Of a stretch of DNA of 64,000 nucleotides, positions 54,476-64,000 are shown one piece after another. The notes beneath the pieces are model-generated. The model ran no database searches. It was not told where the DNA came from and saw only the letters and a program-made list of their open reading frames with translations. The translations under genes were made by a program, and so were the position numbers. Numbering within the stretch: the stretch's first letter is position 1; each line of letters begins with the position of its first letter. Origin of the DNA: Hydrangea macrophylla (Eukaryota > Streptophyta > Magnoliopsida > Cornales > Hydrangeaceae); contig CM066982.1 in NCBI GenBank assembly GCA_033977485.1, positions 14,065,218 through 14,129,217 on the forward strand, in the 5' to 3' direction.

Positions 54476-55624
54476 ATAAGTACTAGTTTTGTTTTGACTG
54501 CTGGTAAGGGCAGGTTCATTTTTTAATTTGGTCACCTTTTTTAGGTTAAAAAAAATACTGCTTCTTTTAAGGGCACCTCCCACATTTATTTAAGAAGTTT
54601 AGGTTTTATTTTTTTTTTTTGCTTTCTAAGCAAGGGCTTTGTTTGTTATTCAACCGATATCCAGTAAGTTCCAATCTCTCTTTCTTATTCCTCCATGACT
54701 TCTGATCTTCTACTTCTTACTTTTTCATTCCATGTGAATCTCTAATCATACACTATTCTAAGGTTTATTATAAACTTTGATTTGTGTTTAATTTTGTTGG
54801 TACATATGAATAAGAACGAAATAGAAAAAATCATTTATACCTTTGAAATTGAATAAATTGTTTATATCTCTATTTGCTTGTTCATAGCTTAGAAATTTAT
54901 ATCAGATAGGTTCAAGAGGGATGCTTTAGCGTTGAAAATTGATGCATGTTTTCTTACTTACATTACCTGGGTGGGCTTTTGATTGTATGGTTAGTTGTGT
55001 CATAAAATTAAATTAGAAATTGCTATTGGGATGCTAATGTTTTCTATGTCCTTCAAATCGTTGTACTATTGTAAGTGTGTCCTATTTGTACCATTACTCA
55101 ACTTGGGCAAGTAATAAAACTCAAATTTTGAATATTATTCAGTATTTAGCACTATAGCTAGTGGTGCTTGGGAATTCGAACGGTGAATGTGAGGCTTTCA
55201 AAGGTGCACAGAGTGTGCACATTAGTTGATTAGTCAAATTTGTAGGAAGGTTGAAAAGAGAGAGAAAGAATCATAATGGCCACATAAGCATAGCAGCCAC
55301 AATTTGAGCATCGATAAGTTCTATTCATGAAAAAACTAAGTAAAGGAAATTACTCAGTCATAATTTCAATTCAGCCACATTTTGTTTTTATTGTTTTGTA
55401 GAATATTTTTTTTACTCCGTTTCGATTCACTTGTCTCAATTCAATTCACGATTTGATAACTGTGATTACTGATGTTAAGTATACTTACCATACGAGCCCT
55501 TAGTTTTCTTTTTTGTGCTAGTTAAGTATTTTTTCCTGCCATGTTTTAATTATTCTTTTTGAATCAATACAATGAATTCCTTAATAGATGATATTGTCCA
55601 TATTTTTTTGTATCGGGTATTCAG
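54476..55624 (+). other. Non-coding; possible 5' exon/intron of the MULE-type relic
   Basis: A CCA|GTAAGT donor-like site at about 54670-54678 and a TATTCAG acceptor just before 55625 could bound an intron. No gene otherwise. Confidence 0.3.
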
Positions 55625-56173
55625 GACATGCCGATACAAAAATTAAGAATAGAAGATGTTAAAAATTATTTGGTGTATTTATCAAATAAAATGGAAGATC
55701 AATGTGCACATATCGATGTAACGCCATATTTTTCCATTGATAATAAGGATAGAAACAGATGTAAAAGGTACACGGGGACAAAAAAATGCAATTGTCCTTT
55801 TAAGTTGAGAAAAATTCCATATGCATATGATAAATGGAAGGTTGAGGTGATATGTGGTTTGCATGACCATCTACTGGGAGAGACAACAATTGGTCACTCT
55901 TATGCTGGTAGGTTGAAAGATGACGAGCAAAAAATTGTTGAACACTTGACAAAAAGCGATGTAAAACTGAAAGAAGTGCTTATAACGCTAAAACAATGAA
56001 ATATAGAGAACAAGTCCACTATTTCTACTATTTACAATGCACAAAAAAAATGTAGAAGTGATGAAACAGAAGGAAGATCTACAATGCAACAAGTGATGAA
56101 ATTATTGTTTGAAAATTATTATCTTGAATGGCATAATTGGGATAGCAAAACTGAGGAGGTGTTAGATTTGTGA
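55625..56173 (+). pseudogene. FAR1/MULE-type transposase N-terminal fragment
   Basis: An exon-like frame starts after a TATTCAG acceptor and opens at ATG 55628. Landmarks: GTKKCNCPFKLR, WKVEVICGLHDH and GHSYAGRL, the Cys/His DNA-binding module (C..C..H.H) of FAR1-related and Mutator-derived transposases. It is followed by KIVEHLTKSDVKLKEVLITL. A TGA at 55997-55999 breaks it, but the same frame goes on with ISTIYNAQKKCRSDETEGRS, MQQVMKLL and LEWHNW, matching the family, until double stops at about 56170. The DDE catalytic domain is missing. So it is a truncated domesticated or transposon-derived gene copy. FAR1 proteins act in the nucleus as transcription factors; MULE transposases cut and paste DNA. 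Confidence 0.75.
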
Positions 56174-56754
56174 TAGAAAAAATAAAAAATAAAAAATAAA
56201 AAAATCTAAATTCTGGAGTATCCATATCCTTGTATACAAACTGAGGGAGGAGGTCATAGCCTTGTGAGTCGATCTCTTATATAAGTAGGCACTCAATTGA
56301 AACGATTAATTCATATAAAAGTAGTTTTCAAGTTTATAGCTCATATATTCCATGTAAAGAAAATAATATATATGTATATATATATATATCTATTGTACAA
56401 TAAGTGAGGTGAGGTGCCCTTACTAATTAAAGTAAAAGATAAAAATTTGATTTTTTTGAACTTAAAATTAAGTGCCCTAATTAAAAAATGAATGTACCCT
56501 TACCGGCTCCCTTTTGTTTTCCCGAAATTTGGTTTGCACACAATGCTTTTGTATTCACAACTTGGATTTCTTTGTATTTGAAACTCGTTGTTGAATTATG
56601 ATAATGAAAAATGCTTTTGTTCTTCTATTGTGCGTTTCGCTTCCTATGGAATTTAATTGACTGAATAATTTGAATTTCAAGAGGACCAACAATTCCTGGT
56701 TTAGTAGTAAAAAAAAATACTAAAAAAATACCCATTGTTTAATGTTTTTTCAAT
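56174..56754. other. Intergenic, no gene seen
   Basis: (TA)n at about 56365-56390; otherwise plain. Confidence 0.5.
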
Positions 56755-56763
56755 AAGAATGCT

Positions 56764-56900
56764 ATGAGCAACGGCTTTAGCCCAGTTGGAGAAAGGGCGC
56801 TCTATCCTACACATTTCGAACTCTGTCCCCCTTCCCCGGCATTGACACTAAAGTCCTCACACGAGGAGACCATGCGATCAACAAAAAAAAAAAAAAAAAA
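56764..56900 (+). mobile_element. tRNA-derived SINE with TSD
   Basis: Box A-like TTAGCCCAGTTGG (56777-56789) and box B-like ATTTCGAACTC about 25 nt later, then an A tail (56883-56900). Flanked by perfect AAGAATGCT (56755-56763 and 56901-56909). It differs in sequence from the SINE at 11283-11415. Confidence 0.85.
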
Positions 56901-56964
56901 AAGAATGCTCTTTAATTTTCTTGCACATAGGCATTTTCTGTTGTTTAAAAAAACAAGAAACTAA

Positions 56965-57280
56965 GGCCTCGCATGGTAACGTTTCCTGTTTTGAGTTTTC
57001 AGTTTTTTAAAAACGAAAATCAGTTTTGGTTTTTTTTTTTTGAAAAAAAAAACAAAAACTTGTTTGGTAACATTGCTGATTTTTAAAAAAAAAAAAAAAA
57101 AAAAACAAAAACAGGAAACTCAAAACGACTTTTTGGTGTTTTCATTTTTTACCCAAAATTTGAAAACGTCTTTTAAAAACAAAAAACAAAAACGTTACCA
57201 AACGTGTTTTCAATTTTTGTTTTCTGAAAAACAAAAACAAAAACAGAAAACAGAAAACGACAACGTTACCAAACGAGCCC
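56965..57280. mobile_element. 316-bp Tourist-like MITE
   Basis: Inverted ends GGCCTCGCATGGTAACGTT and GGGCTCGTTTGGTAACGTT read inward. TSD TAA (56962-56964 and 57281-57283) indicates PIF/Harbinger origin. The interior is A- and T-rich with many AAAACAAAAAC units. Confidence 0.8.
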
Positions 57281-57283
57281 TAA

Positions 57284-58199
57284 CTTATTTGTTTAATTAT
57301 TTAATTTCTTTGTTGTTTTGCTTTATGACAAAACTTGGGGGCAAGCCCAATCGGGAATTTGCTCGGGCTTGGACAACCTTTTTCATCAACGACCGGACTA
57401 AATTTGGGTTGGGCTTAGACTTGGGCTGAGAGATTAATAGCCCGAAAAAACCGAGCCCGTATATATACATGTATGTCATAACGACATATATCTTACCTAG
57501 ATATTACATCTACCATAAGATTGTAGTGTCTTTTTAGCAAAAGAAAATATATCATTGCATTTCATTGAAAATTAAATTGGTAGATGATGGTTGTTTCGGA
57601 AAAAAAAAACCTAGGCTTGAGACTCTATTGAGAGTTGTTTCTCTATGGCGGCAAGTCGGTCTCTGGTAATAAAACAATGTATGGACTTGGGTTGAATTAG
57701 TTGGGCTCGGGCTCCGGCATTCTTGACTAAAACCCTGGCCAAGGACCGATGTAAAATAAAACCCAGCCCGTACGAGTTGCAGCCCTAGAAAAAAACAAGG
57801 CTTTGAATAACTGGGACGGAGCCAACACGTGCCAACCCGACTCATTTTCTATTCTGACTCACGAGTTAAGTTCCGTACAGCCAGATGCGGTTCACGATTT
57901 AAAACGATTGATGATTCATAGTTTTGAACATTGACAGTCATGACGCATTTGAATCTATATCACAGTGGGACCAAATGAATTACTTTGTAATTAACTCCAA
58001 GTAGAAAACTAGTGATTTCATGCTAATGTCATTCATTTCAGAGTTATATTCTGGGGAGAAGATTTAGAGAGTACATGATCACTATTCAAAAGCAATATAT
58101 AGTGCTATACAAATGATACTCAAATCCTAGTGACTATTCATAATATTATTCAAATTACCATAAAGCCAAGACACAAACACTAAATTTCAAACTTAAATC
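57284..58199. other. Intergenic and 3' flank of the first GTPase gene
   Basis: Repeated GGGCTTGG/GAGCCCG words at 57320-57470 and 57690-57780. I do not recognise a gene. A termination/polyadenylation region for the minus-strand gene presumably lies at 58040-58199. Confidence 0.4.
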
Positions 58200-60275
58200 C
58201 TAGTCACCATGAGTAGCAATCCTGTCCATAACCTGAGCCACAACTTCCTTTGATTCCTTGAGCAACTTGATACTCTTTGTCAGCCTCAAACGCTTTCCAG
58301 CAACAGACGGTGATTCCTCTAACATCTTCTCTATCCCGCCACCATTAGGTCCCATTAACTCATTCACAATCTCCATTTCCATTTCCTTGTTCACAAGATT
58401 TTTGACACCGAAAACCAAATGCAGCGCCATATTGTCCACCAACCTCTTCAAAACAATATTCCAATAAGCCCTCATTCTCATTTTCATATCAAAGGCTTGT
58501 TGAATCACCACTTGATGGTTTCTCAGGTGACCAACTTCAATTTCTCCGAATCCATCAATTGTTATCATCGAGTGCCTCGAATGGTCCTCCATAATTTCCA
58601 TGAATTCCTTTTGCTTCTCCATTAGCTTATTCCACACAGTCATATACTCCGGATTACACGTATAATCAGTAAGTTGTTCCATTTCAACAATTTCCATCAC
58701 CCTATCAATGGCCTTTCCCTTCATTTTCGCAATTAAATTGTTGATAGCTCTCCTTGTAGAGTATTGAAGTTGTGGGTAGTTTTCGGAATGACGCATTAAA
58801 ACAGAATTCACTACAAATTCTATGTAGCTCCATAATTCCTCCACAAATTCAACTGGGGTGGCTGATATTTCTTTAACTTTTCTCTGCAATACAGTGAGGA
58901 AGGCTGTTCTAGGGAGGAAGTTGGGCAATTCAATGCCTTTGGATTCCTCCAAAACCTGAATTTCCTCCATTAAGAAGTTCTTCACAGCCAAGTCATTTTC
59001 ATTGCCCTTTGATTGAAGTTGTTCAGAGTACTTATTGAGCAACTCCGCCAAACGGGCAGTGCAGTGCATTTCTTTCTCATCCGGGTACTCATCAAACTCT
59101 CCCCGAAGAAGGATCTTCCTCAACGATTCCTTAGCCGAGCCAAGAGTTCCCATGAAAGCCGTCATCGCTTCAGCAATGGAGTTCAAAGTCCTAGGCATTA
59201 TGGAAAGTTCTGCCACGTTGTTATTCAATTTCTTGTTGATCTTTCTAACAATCTCAGGCAAGCACTTTGATATAATTGTTGCTTGAATGTGAACCAGTTT
59301 TTGTGCCAAAACAGGAATACCCACAATGGACTTGTCAATCTTCGACAAAAGTTGATGATTTTTAAATAGAAATTCTTCTTTGTTTCTCGCGTCTTCATGG
59401 GACTCATTGCCTATACGATTCCTCACGCATACATAACCAAGTCCTATATTCACGTCATCGGCAGTAACTTTCTCTAGCAAACCCTCTGGAGCTTTATCAG
59501 ATTTTGTGACCACCGCGAGAGTCCTCTCACCGGACTTGTCCACGCGCTGAGACATACGAATAGATTCACAAGTAGGAAAATCCACAGTTGCAGATAACAC
59601 ATTCAGTACTATACTCTCTTCAGGCTTTATGTACTCCATTATAATCTCCGATATTTGCTCATATATATCCTCTGGCTGTCCATGAACAGGAACTCTAGTG
59701 ATACCCGGTAAATCAACCATTGTTAGATCAGGAACACCATTCTTTTTCACTACAAGCGTTATTGGGTTATTAGAAATTCCTTTCCCTTTGCCTGCAATCT
59801 TATCGGTAGCTAAATTTATAGATTTGGCTACGTTTAATTCATCGGTAGGTATTGTCTTGCCTTGAAACTCCAAGTAAAGCTCTGATTCTTTTGAATTGGG
59901 TTGGTTTTGAAGCCTCATAATCAATGGCACTCTTGTACAAATGCCTTGACCTCTGGGTAGGCTAATATTGGCAAGTGACTCAAGAACACTAGATTTACCT
60001 GAAGATTGGTCGCCGACAACCACTATAGTTGGAAGATGAATGCCTTCTTGCATGACCTCTAGGTGTCGGAGCTTATCGATTGCATCGAGAAGTGGTCTAA
60101 TACCATTGTTGAACGATGAAACAAGAGGGGCCTGGATTGGTAAGGATTTTTTTTCTTTAAGTACTGGAAGTGGTTGTTGGACCTGAGTCAGTGCAGGTGA
60201 GTTTTGTTGATGATCTGTAATGTCTGATTTCCGTTTTCTCTTCTTCAAGGAAGCTTGCTTGGCCTGTCCAGCCAT
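58200..60275 (-). CDS. Dynamin-related GTPase, DRP4C/Mx-like
   Basis: A single 691-codon exon, close to the usual length of plant DRP4C-like proteins (about 670). The GTPase domain has G1 GDQSSGKSS (residues 88-96), the switch-I Thr in GICTRVPL (114), G3 DLPG (188-191) and G4 TKSD (257-260). The Mx-type PTIVVVGDQSSGKSSVLE and MVDLPGITRVPVHGQP segments are intact. The rest is the helical middle/stalk region and a GTPase-effector-like C-terminus; no PH domain, transmembrane segment or proline-rich domain is visible, as in DRP4. Dynamin family members self-assemble and use GTP to remodel membranes; the role of plant DRP4C is not settled. The N-terminus has KKRKRKS (11-17), a possible nuclear signal. 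The start ATG is preceded by an in-frame-free GA-rich leader and a TATA box about 70 bp upstream. A tandem paralogue follows at 62442. Confidence 0.92.
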   Translation of the reverse strand: MAGQAKQASLKKRKRKSDITDHQQNSPALTQVQQPLPVLKEKKSLPIQAPLVSSFNNGIRPLLDAIDKLRHLEVMQEGIHLPTIVVVGDQSSGKSSVLESLANISLPRGQGICTRVPLIMRLQNQPNSKESELYLEFQGKTIPTDELNVAKSINLATDKIAGKGKGISNNPITLVVKKNGVPDLTMVDLPGITRVPVHGQPEDIYEQISEIIMEYIKPEESIVLNVLSATVDFPTCESIRMSQRVDKSGERTLAVVTKSDKAPEGLLEKVTADDVNIGLGYVCVRNRIGNESHEDARNKEEFLFKNHQLLSKIDKSIVGIPVLAQKLVHIQATIISKCLPEIVRKINKKLNNNVAELSIMPRTLNSIAEAMTAFMGTLGSAKESLRKILLRGEFDEYPDEKEMHCTARLAELLNKYSEQLQSKGNENDLAVKNFLMEEIQVLEESKGIELPNFLPRTAFLTVLQRKVKEISATPVEFVEELWSYIEFVVNSVLMRHSENYPQLQYSTRRAINNLIAKMKGKAIDRVMEIVEMEQLTDYTCNPEYMTVWNKLMEKQKEFMEIMEDHSRHSMITIDGFGEIEVGHLRNHQVVIQQAFDMKMRMRAYWNIVLKRLVDNMALHLVFGVKNLVNKEMEMEIVNELMGPNGGGIEKMLEESPSVAGKRLRLTKSIKLLKESKEVVAQVMDRIATHGD

Positions 60276-60355
60276 CTTTGGAGAGAGAGAGAGAGAGAGA
60301 TGGAATAAATTTTTTTTTTTTGGATAAAAAGGTTTTGGTTGATGTATTTATATAG
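60276..60355 (-). promoter_or_regulatory. Leader and TATA box of the first GTPase gene
   Basis: The minus strand has CTATATAAATAC at 60344-60355, then about 70 bp to the ATG, including a (GA)n run (60281-60300) and an A-rich run. The spacing fits a plant core promoter with a CT/GA-rich leader. Confidence 0.65.
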
Positions 60356-60531
60356 AAGGGTTGATTTCCAGAAATGGTGCTGGGTTCTCTACCGTTTGGT
60401 ATCTCAAGAAAAACTTTTGGTGAATTTCATGAGATTTTGAAGTGACTCATTAAGGTTGGAAGCTTGGGAGTTTTCAAGTTATTAACTTTGGTATTCTCTC
60501 AAGAAAGCATGCTATTTTTAGGATCAATAAT

Positions 60532-60645
60532 GCTAGGCACACAACACCAACCACAACACATGCTTTAAATACATGTACCTTGTGCTGTGTGGATTTTTCA
60601 CACAGGATCCACACTTTTTTGGGAAGCACAAGGTACAATTCCTAT
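60532..60645. mobile_element. MITE remnant related to 7154-7339
   Basis: Shares CTTTAAATACATGTACCTTG and TGTGCTGTGT phrases with the MITE at 7154-7339. No clear ends or TSD. Confidence 0.45.
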
Positions 60646-60694
60646 TAATTTTTCCCTTCCAGTGGTCTCTTAGACAAAAGAAAGGAAATTTTTT

Positions 60695-60945
60695 TCCCTT
60701 TGTTTGGTTACAAAGGAAAATAGTGAGAAAATAAGTAAAGGAAACAAAATATAGTAAGAATTAAATTAAAAAAACATTAAAGCTTTTGAGTCACTTTCCT
60801 CCATTTATTTTGCTTAACTTAGCAATTATATTGGGGGACTTTTTAACTTTCAATGTCGGTTAAGCATGGAAGAAACACAAAAGAAAATTTCTTTTTATTC
60901 TTGTTTTCATTTCCTTCAATGAATCGGCAAACCAAACAAAGCCTA
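60695..60945. mobile_element. Possible Tourist-like MITE
   Basis: Inward-reading ends CCCTTTGTTTGGTT and GGCTTTGTTTGGTT; interior AT-rich. The TSD is unclear. Confidence 0.4.
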
Positions 60946-61151
60946 AATATTGATGGTCCTATTGACACGAAGGAAGTGTTGCAACTTGCAACAACCTAAT
61001 TTATAAAGGACTCCAAGGACTTGTTTGATTGGTCGTAATAATTGATGGTGCTTGCAACTTGCAAGAACCTCATATGGTTTTGGGTAAGGATTGGAGATGG
61101 TAATTCGTGGATTAGTAATAACAAATTTCCACTTTTGAATCTCCGTACTAC

Positions 61152-61293
61152 GAGCCCGTTTGGATTGGCTGAAATTTTAGGTGACGAAACTTTAAATGTT
61201 GAAATTTAAAGTGTGAAATATTAAGCTGTTAGGTGTTTGAGTTAGCTGAAATATTCATCACTTAAAAAACAAGAGTGTTTGGCAAACAAGCTT

Positions 61294-61324
<31 letters not shown>

Positions 61325-61616
61325 AGTGATTGTTTCTATAAAATGACAAAAAAGGACAACATGTACATATTATTCAACTCTTTTGTTTTGAGGCATTTTT
61401 GTCTTTTAACAACTTAAAAGTGAAATTAAGTGATTGTTTGAAAAATAAACTACTTTTTTCTACAGGTTTTTAGCTTAATTTTTCAGCTAGTTTGTTTAAG
61501 TGCTAAAATCTTAAGCTAACTCAAACATTTCTATTTTATTAAACAGTCATTTTTTTTTTAATCAAAATCCGCAATTCATCACTTAATTTCTATTTTCAAC
61601 TAACCCAAATGCGCTC
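61152..61616. mobile_element. 465-bp Tourist-like MITE
   Basis: Inverted ends GAGCCCGTTTGGATTGGCTG and GAGCGCATTTGGGTTAGTTG read inward. Flanking TAC and TAA resemble a 3-bp TWA-type TSD. Poly-A interior (about 61292-61326). Confidence 0.6.
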
Positions 61617-62283
61617 TAAGAGTGGTCTTTAATTTTTCAACTTTTGAGTAGTAGCTAGAAAATAATGAAATTGAAAAATGATGCTTCATGTTTGTTTGTT
61701 TGTTTTTTTTTTTTTTTGGTGGTCCTCGGCTGTTGGTGTTGTAGCAGAAGTATTGAAACAATCTGAATCAACACTCATATGAGGATAAACAAAAACTCTC
61801 TTTTTACTTAATTTTTTTTTTTCTCCCTATTTTTCAGGATAACTAAACAAAGAAGATTATTTCTAACAACTTTTCTATTGTTTTCATTACTACAAGAAAA
61901 ATTGAATACAAATTTAAATCTCCTTATTGATTTTGGAGGGAATGATGAGTTTAACACTTTCTACCCAGTACTGAAAACTAAACACACACCAATATATGCT
62001 TGCTCCAGCCTCCAGGTCAAGATAGTTAAGGCAGTACTAGAAGTCTATAACAGCTAAACATAGAAATAAACAAAAATTTTGGAAATCTAAATGAAGCCTG
62101 AACAATATGAGTATCAGGGCTAGAACTCCTTGGGTCTGTTCCTAAGATTGAGTAGTTTCAACTTCAAAAATAAATAATTTATCATCAAAGCAAAATGTTC
62201 ATTGAAAAACTTATAATGGGTTCAATAAGCAAATTCATTTTCCAGACATGTTAACTAAGCATGCATTGTGAAATTGAATCTAC
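61617..62283. other. Intergenic, no gene seen
   Basis: T-rich runs and a TACTACAAGAAAAATTG word at about 61886; nothing coding. Confidence 0.4.
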
Positions 62284-62440
62284 TCATTACAAAAGAAAAA
62301 CACACAAAATATATAAAATACCATAAACCGAAGAAACAACCACCAAATTTCAAACGTAAACATTACAAAAGAAAAACACGCAAAAAAAATATTAAAAATA
62401 CCAGAAAGCACATAAACAAACTCCAAATTTCAAACTTAAT
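62284..62440 (+). repeat. Tandem duplication in the 3' flank of the second GTPase gene
   Basis: Two copies of about 78 bp, each starting CATTACAAAAGAAAAACAC and ending CAAATTTCAAAC. The end phrase is also found at the 3' flank of the first gene (58180-58195), so the gene duplication included 3' untranslated sequence. Confidence 0.8.
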
Positions 62441-62441
62441 G

Positions 62442-64000
62442 CTAATCATCATGAGTAGCAATCTTGTCCATAACCCGAGCAACAACTTCCTTCGATTCCT
62501 TGAGCAACTTGATACTCTTTGTAAGCCTCGCACGCTTTACAGCAACAGACGGTGATTCCTCTAACATACTCTCTATGCCACCACCATAAGGTCCCATTAT
62601 ATCATTCACTATCTCCGTTTCCATTTCCTTGTTCACAAGATTTTTGACACTAAAAAGCAAATGTAGCGCCATAGAGTCCACCAACCTCCTCAAAACAATC
62701 TTCCAATAAGCCGTCATTCTCATTTTCATATCAAAAGCTTGTTGAATGACCACTTGATGGTTTCTCAAGTGACCAACTTCAATTTCTCCGAATCCATCAA
62801 TTGCTATCTTCGAACGCCCCCAAGGTTGCTCCATAATTTCCATGAACTCCTTTTGCTTTTCCATGAGTTTACTCCACACCGCCATGTACTCAGGATTACA
62901 TGTGTAATCTGTAAGGATTTCCATTTCTACGATCTCCATCACCCTATCCATTGCCTTTCCCTTCATTTTCTCGATTAAATTGTTTGCAGCTCTTCTTGTA
63001 GAGGATTGAAGTTGTGGGTAGTCTTCCGAATGACGCATCAAAACAGAATTCACTACTAATTCTATGTAGTTCCACACCTTCTCCATAAAATCAACCGGGG
63101 TGGCTGATATATCTTTAACTTTTCTCTGCAGTACAGTGAGGAAAGCAGTCTTTGGGAGGAAATTAGGCAATTCAATGCCTTTAGATTCCTCTAAAACCCG
63201 AATTTCCTCCATTAAGAAATTTTCAACCGATTCATTTTTATCACCCTTGGGTTGAAGTTCTTCAGAGTACTTATCAAGCATCTCCGCCAGACGGGCAGTG
63301 CAGTGCATTTCTTTCTCATCTAGGTACTCATCAAACTCCCCCCGAAGAAGGATCTTCCTCAACGATTCCTTAGCTGAACTAAGAATTCCCATGAAAGCCG
63401 TAATTGCTTCAGCATTAGAGTTCAAATTTCTAGGCATTTTGGCAAGTTCTGCCATGTTGGTATTCAGTTTCTCGTTGATCTTTCTCACAATCTCGGGCAA
63501 GCACTTTGATATAATCGTTGCTTGAATGTAAACCAATTTTTGTGCCAAAACAGGAATACCCACCATGGACTTGTCAATTTTCGACAGGAGTTGGTGATTT
63601 TTGAACAGAAGCTCTTCTTCGTTTCTCGCATCTTCATAGGACTCATTGCCTATACGATTCCTCACGCATACATAACCGAGTCCTATATTCACATCATCTG
63701 CAGTAACTTTCTCGAGCAAACCTTCAGGAGCTTTATCAGCTTTCGTGACCACCGCAAGAGTCCTCTCACCCGTCCTGTCCACGCGCTGAGACATACGAAT
63801 AGATTCGCATGTCGGAAAATCCACAGTTGCAGATAACACATTCAGCACAATGCTCTCTTCAGGCTTTATATACTCCATTATAATCTCCGAAATCTGCTCG
63901 TAAATATCTTCTGGCTGTCCATGAACAGGAACTCTAGTGATTCCCGGTAAATCTACCATAGTAAGATCAGGGACTCCATTCTTTTTCACTACCAATGTGA
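62442..64000 (-). CDS. Dynamin-related GTPase, DRP4C/Mx-like (partial, tandem copy)
   Basis: Stop at 62442-62444. The frame is open to the window edge, so the 5' end lies beyond 64000. The visible part corresponds to residue 173 onward of the first copy and is identical to it at most positions. G3 DLPG and G4 TKAD (TKSD in the first copy) are present; the P-loop is out of the window. The stalk and GTPase-effector-like parts are complete, ending KIATHDD. Same strand, about 2.2 kb upstream of the first gene's start, no intron: a tandem duplicate. The spacer between them contains only MITEs and AT-rich DNA. Nothing visible is broken, so it is likely functional if its N-terminus is intact. Confidence 0.9.
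   Translation of the reverse strand, partial: TLVVKKNGVPDLTMVDLPGITRVPVHGQPEDIYEQISEIIMEYIKPEESIVLNVLSATVDFPTCESIRMSQRVDRTGERTLAVVTKADKAPEGLLEKVTADDVNIGLGYVCVRNRIGNESYEDARNEEELLFKNHQLLSKIDKSMVGIPVLAQKLVYIQATIISKCLPEIVRKINEKLNTNMAELAKMPRNLNSNAEAITAFMGILSSAKESLRKILLRGEFDEYLDEKEMHCTARLAEMLDKYSEELQPKGDKNESVENFLMEEIRVLEESKGIELPNFLPKTAFLTVLQRKVKDISATPVDFMEKVWNYIELVVNSVLMRHSEDYPQLQSSTRRAANNLIEKMKGKAMDRVMEIVEMEILTDYTCNPEYMAVWSKLMEKQKEFMEIMEQPWGRSKIAIDGFGEIEVGHLRNHQVVIQQAFDMKMRMTAYWKIVLRRLVDSMALHLLFSVKNLVNKEMETEIVNDIMGPYGGGIESMLEESPSVAVKRARLTKSIKLLKESKEVVARVMDKIATHDD

Noticed and set aside
57040..57429. 129-codon Lys-rich open frame
   Set aside because: Lies mostly inside the A/T-rich Tourist-like MITE and its flank; Lys/Phe runs come from homopolymers.
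61882..61900. ACTACAAGAAAAATTG as a CACTA-element end
   Set aside because: Starts TTACTAC and not CACTAC, and no inverted partner or 3-bp TSD was found.

Overview
This window is nuclear DNA of a flowering plant, most likely a eudicot. The base composition is AT-rich. Roughly two thirds of the window (about 41.7 kb by element boundaries) is LTR-retrotransposon sequence, and small MITEs, tRNA-derived SINEs and microsatellites fill much of the rest. The only intact cellular genes I can support are two tandem, intronless, DRP4C/Mx-like dynamin-related GTPase genes at the right end. I cannot name the species from sequence alone.

Layout. 1-4.07 kb is a decayed inverted duplication of a gene 5' region centred near 2307. 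It carries one broken exon of an ANTH-domain (AP180/clathrin-assembly type) gene and a hAT-like MITE. 4366-5663 is a copia-like solo LTR with a perfect target-site duplication (TSD). 5.7-12.3 kb is intergenic: a histone H2A pseudogene fragment, three TSD-flanked MITEs, one SINE, a Helitron-like 3' end and a block of dyad-symmetric microrepeats. 12334-15352 is a 3.0-kb solo LTR (family A).

16225-39843 is a defective Athila-type gypsy element with TSD GTGGG. Its gag is split by a 2.6-kb coding-free LTR element (19206-21781). Its 3' LTR is split by a second family-A solo LTR (29814-39372, TSD GTTAC). That LTR is in turn split by a 5'-truncated chromovirus (32679 to about 39215) whose RT-RNase H and integrase reading frames are still long. 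40206-47305 is a 7.1-kb non-autonomous LTR element (TSD TATGT) with two near-identical LTRs and an unrecognised Tyr/Gln-rich, then acidic, protein. 47524-49695 and 49999-54475 are two further solo LTRs. The second holds a G-box-rich block and a 25-unit minisatellite. After a FAR1/MULE transposase fragment and a second SINE come the two dynamin-related genes (58200-60275, and 62442 to beyond the window edge).

Most unusual pattern. Nearly every LTR family here carries a private block of short palindromic or tandem microrepeats. In five families the block ends about 40-145 bp upstream of a TATA-like box. In three insertions the two LTRs of one element, identical at birth, now differ in the number of units. 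The same core words also recur in unrelated families: GTCGAC in a copia-like and a chromovirus-like LTR, and CGCTCGCGCGA-type words in an Athila element and a chromovirus. This looks like fast-evolving, possibly regulatory, LTR microrepeats and is the best candidate for something under-described.

All calls come from reading the sequence. No database search or alignment was run, so family names rest on recognised motifs and boundaries on TG..CA ends and TSDs.
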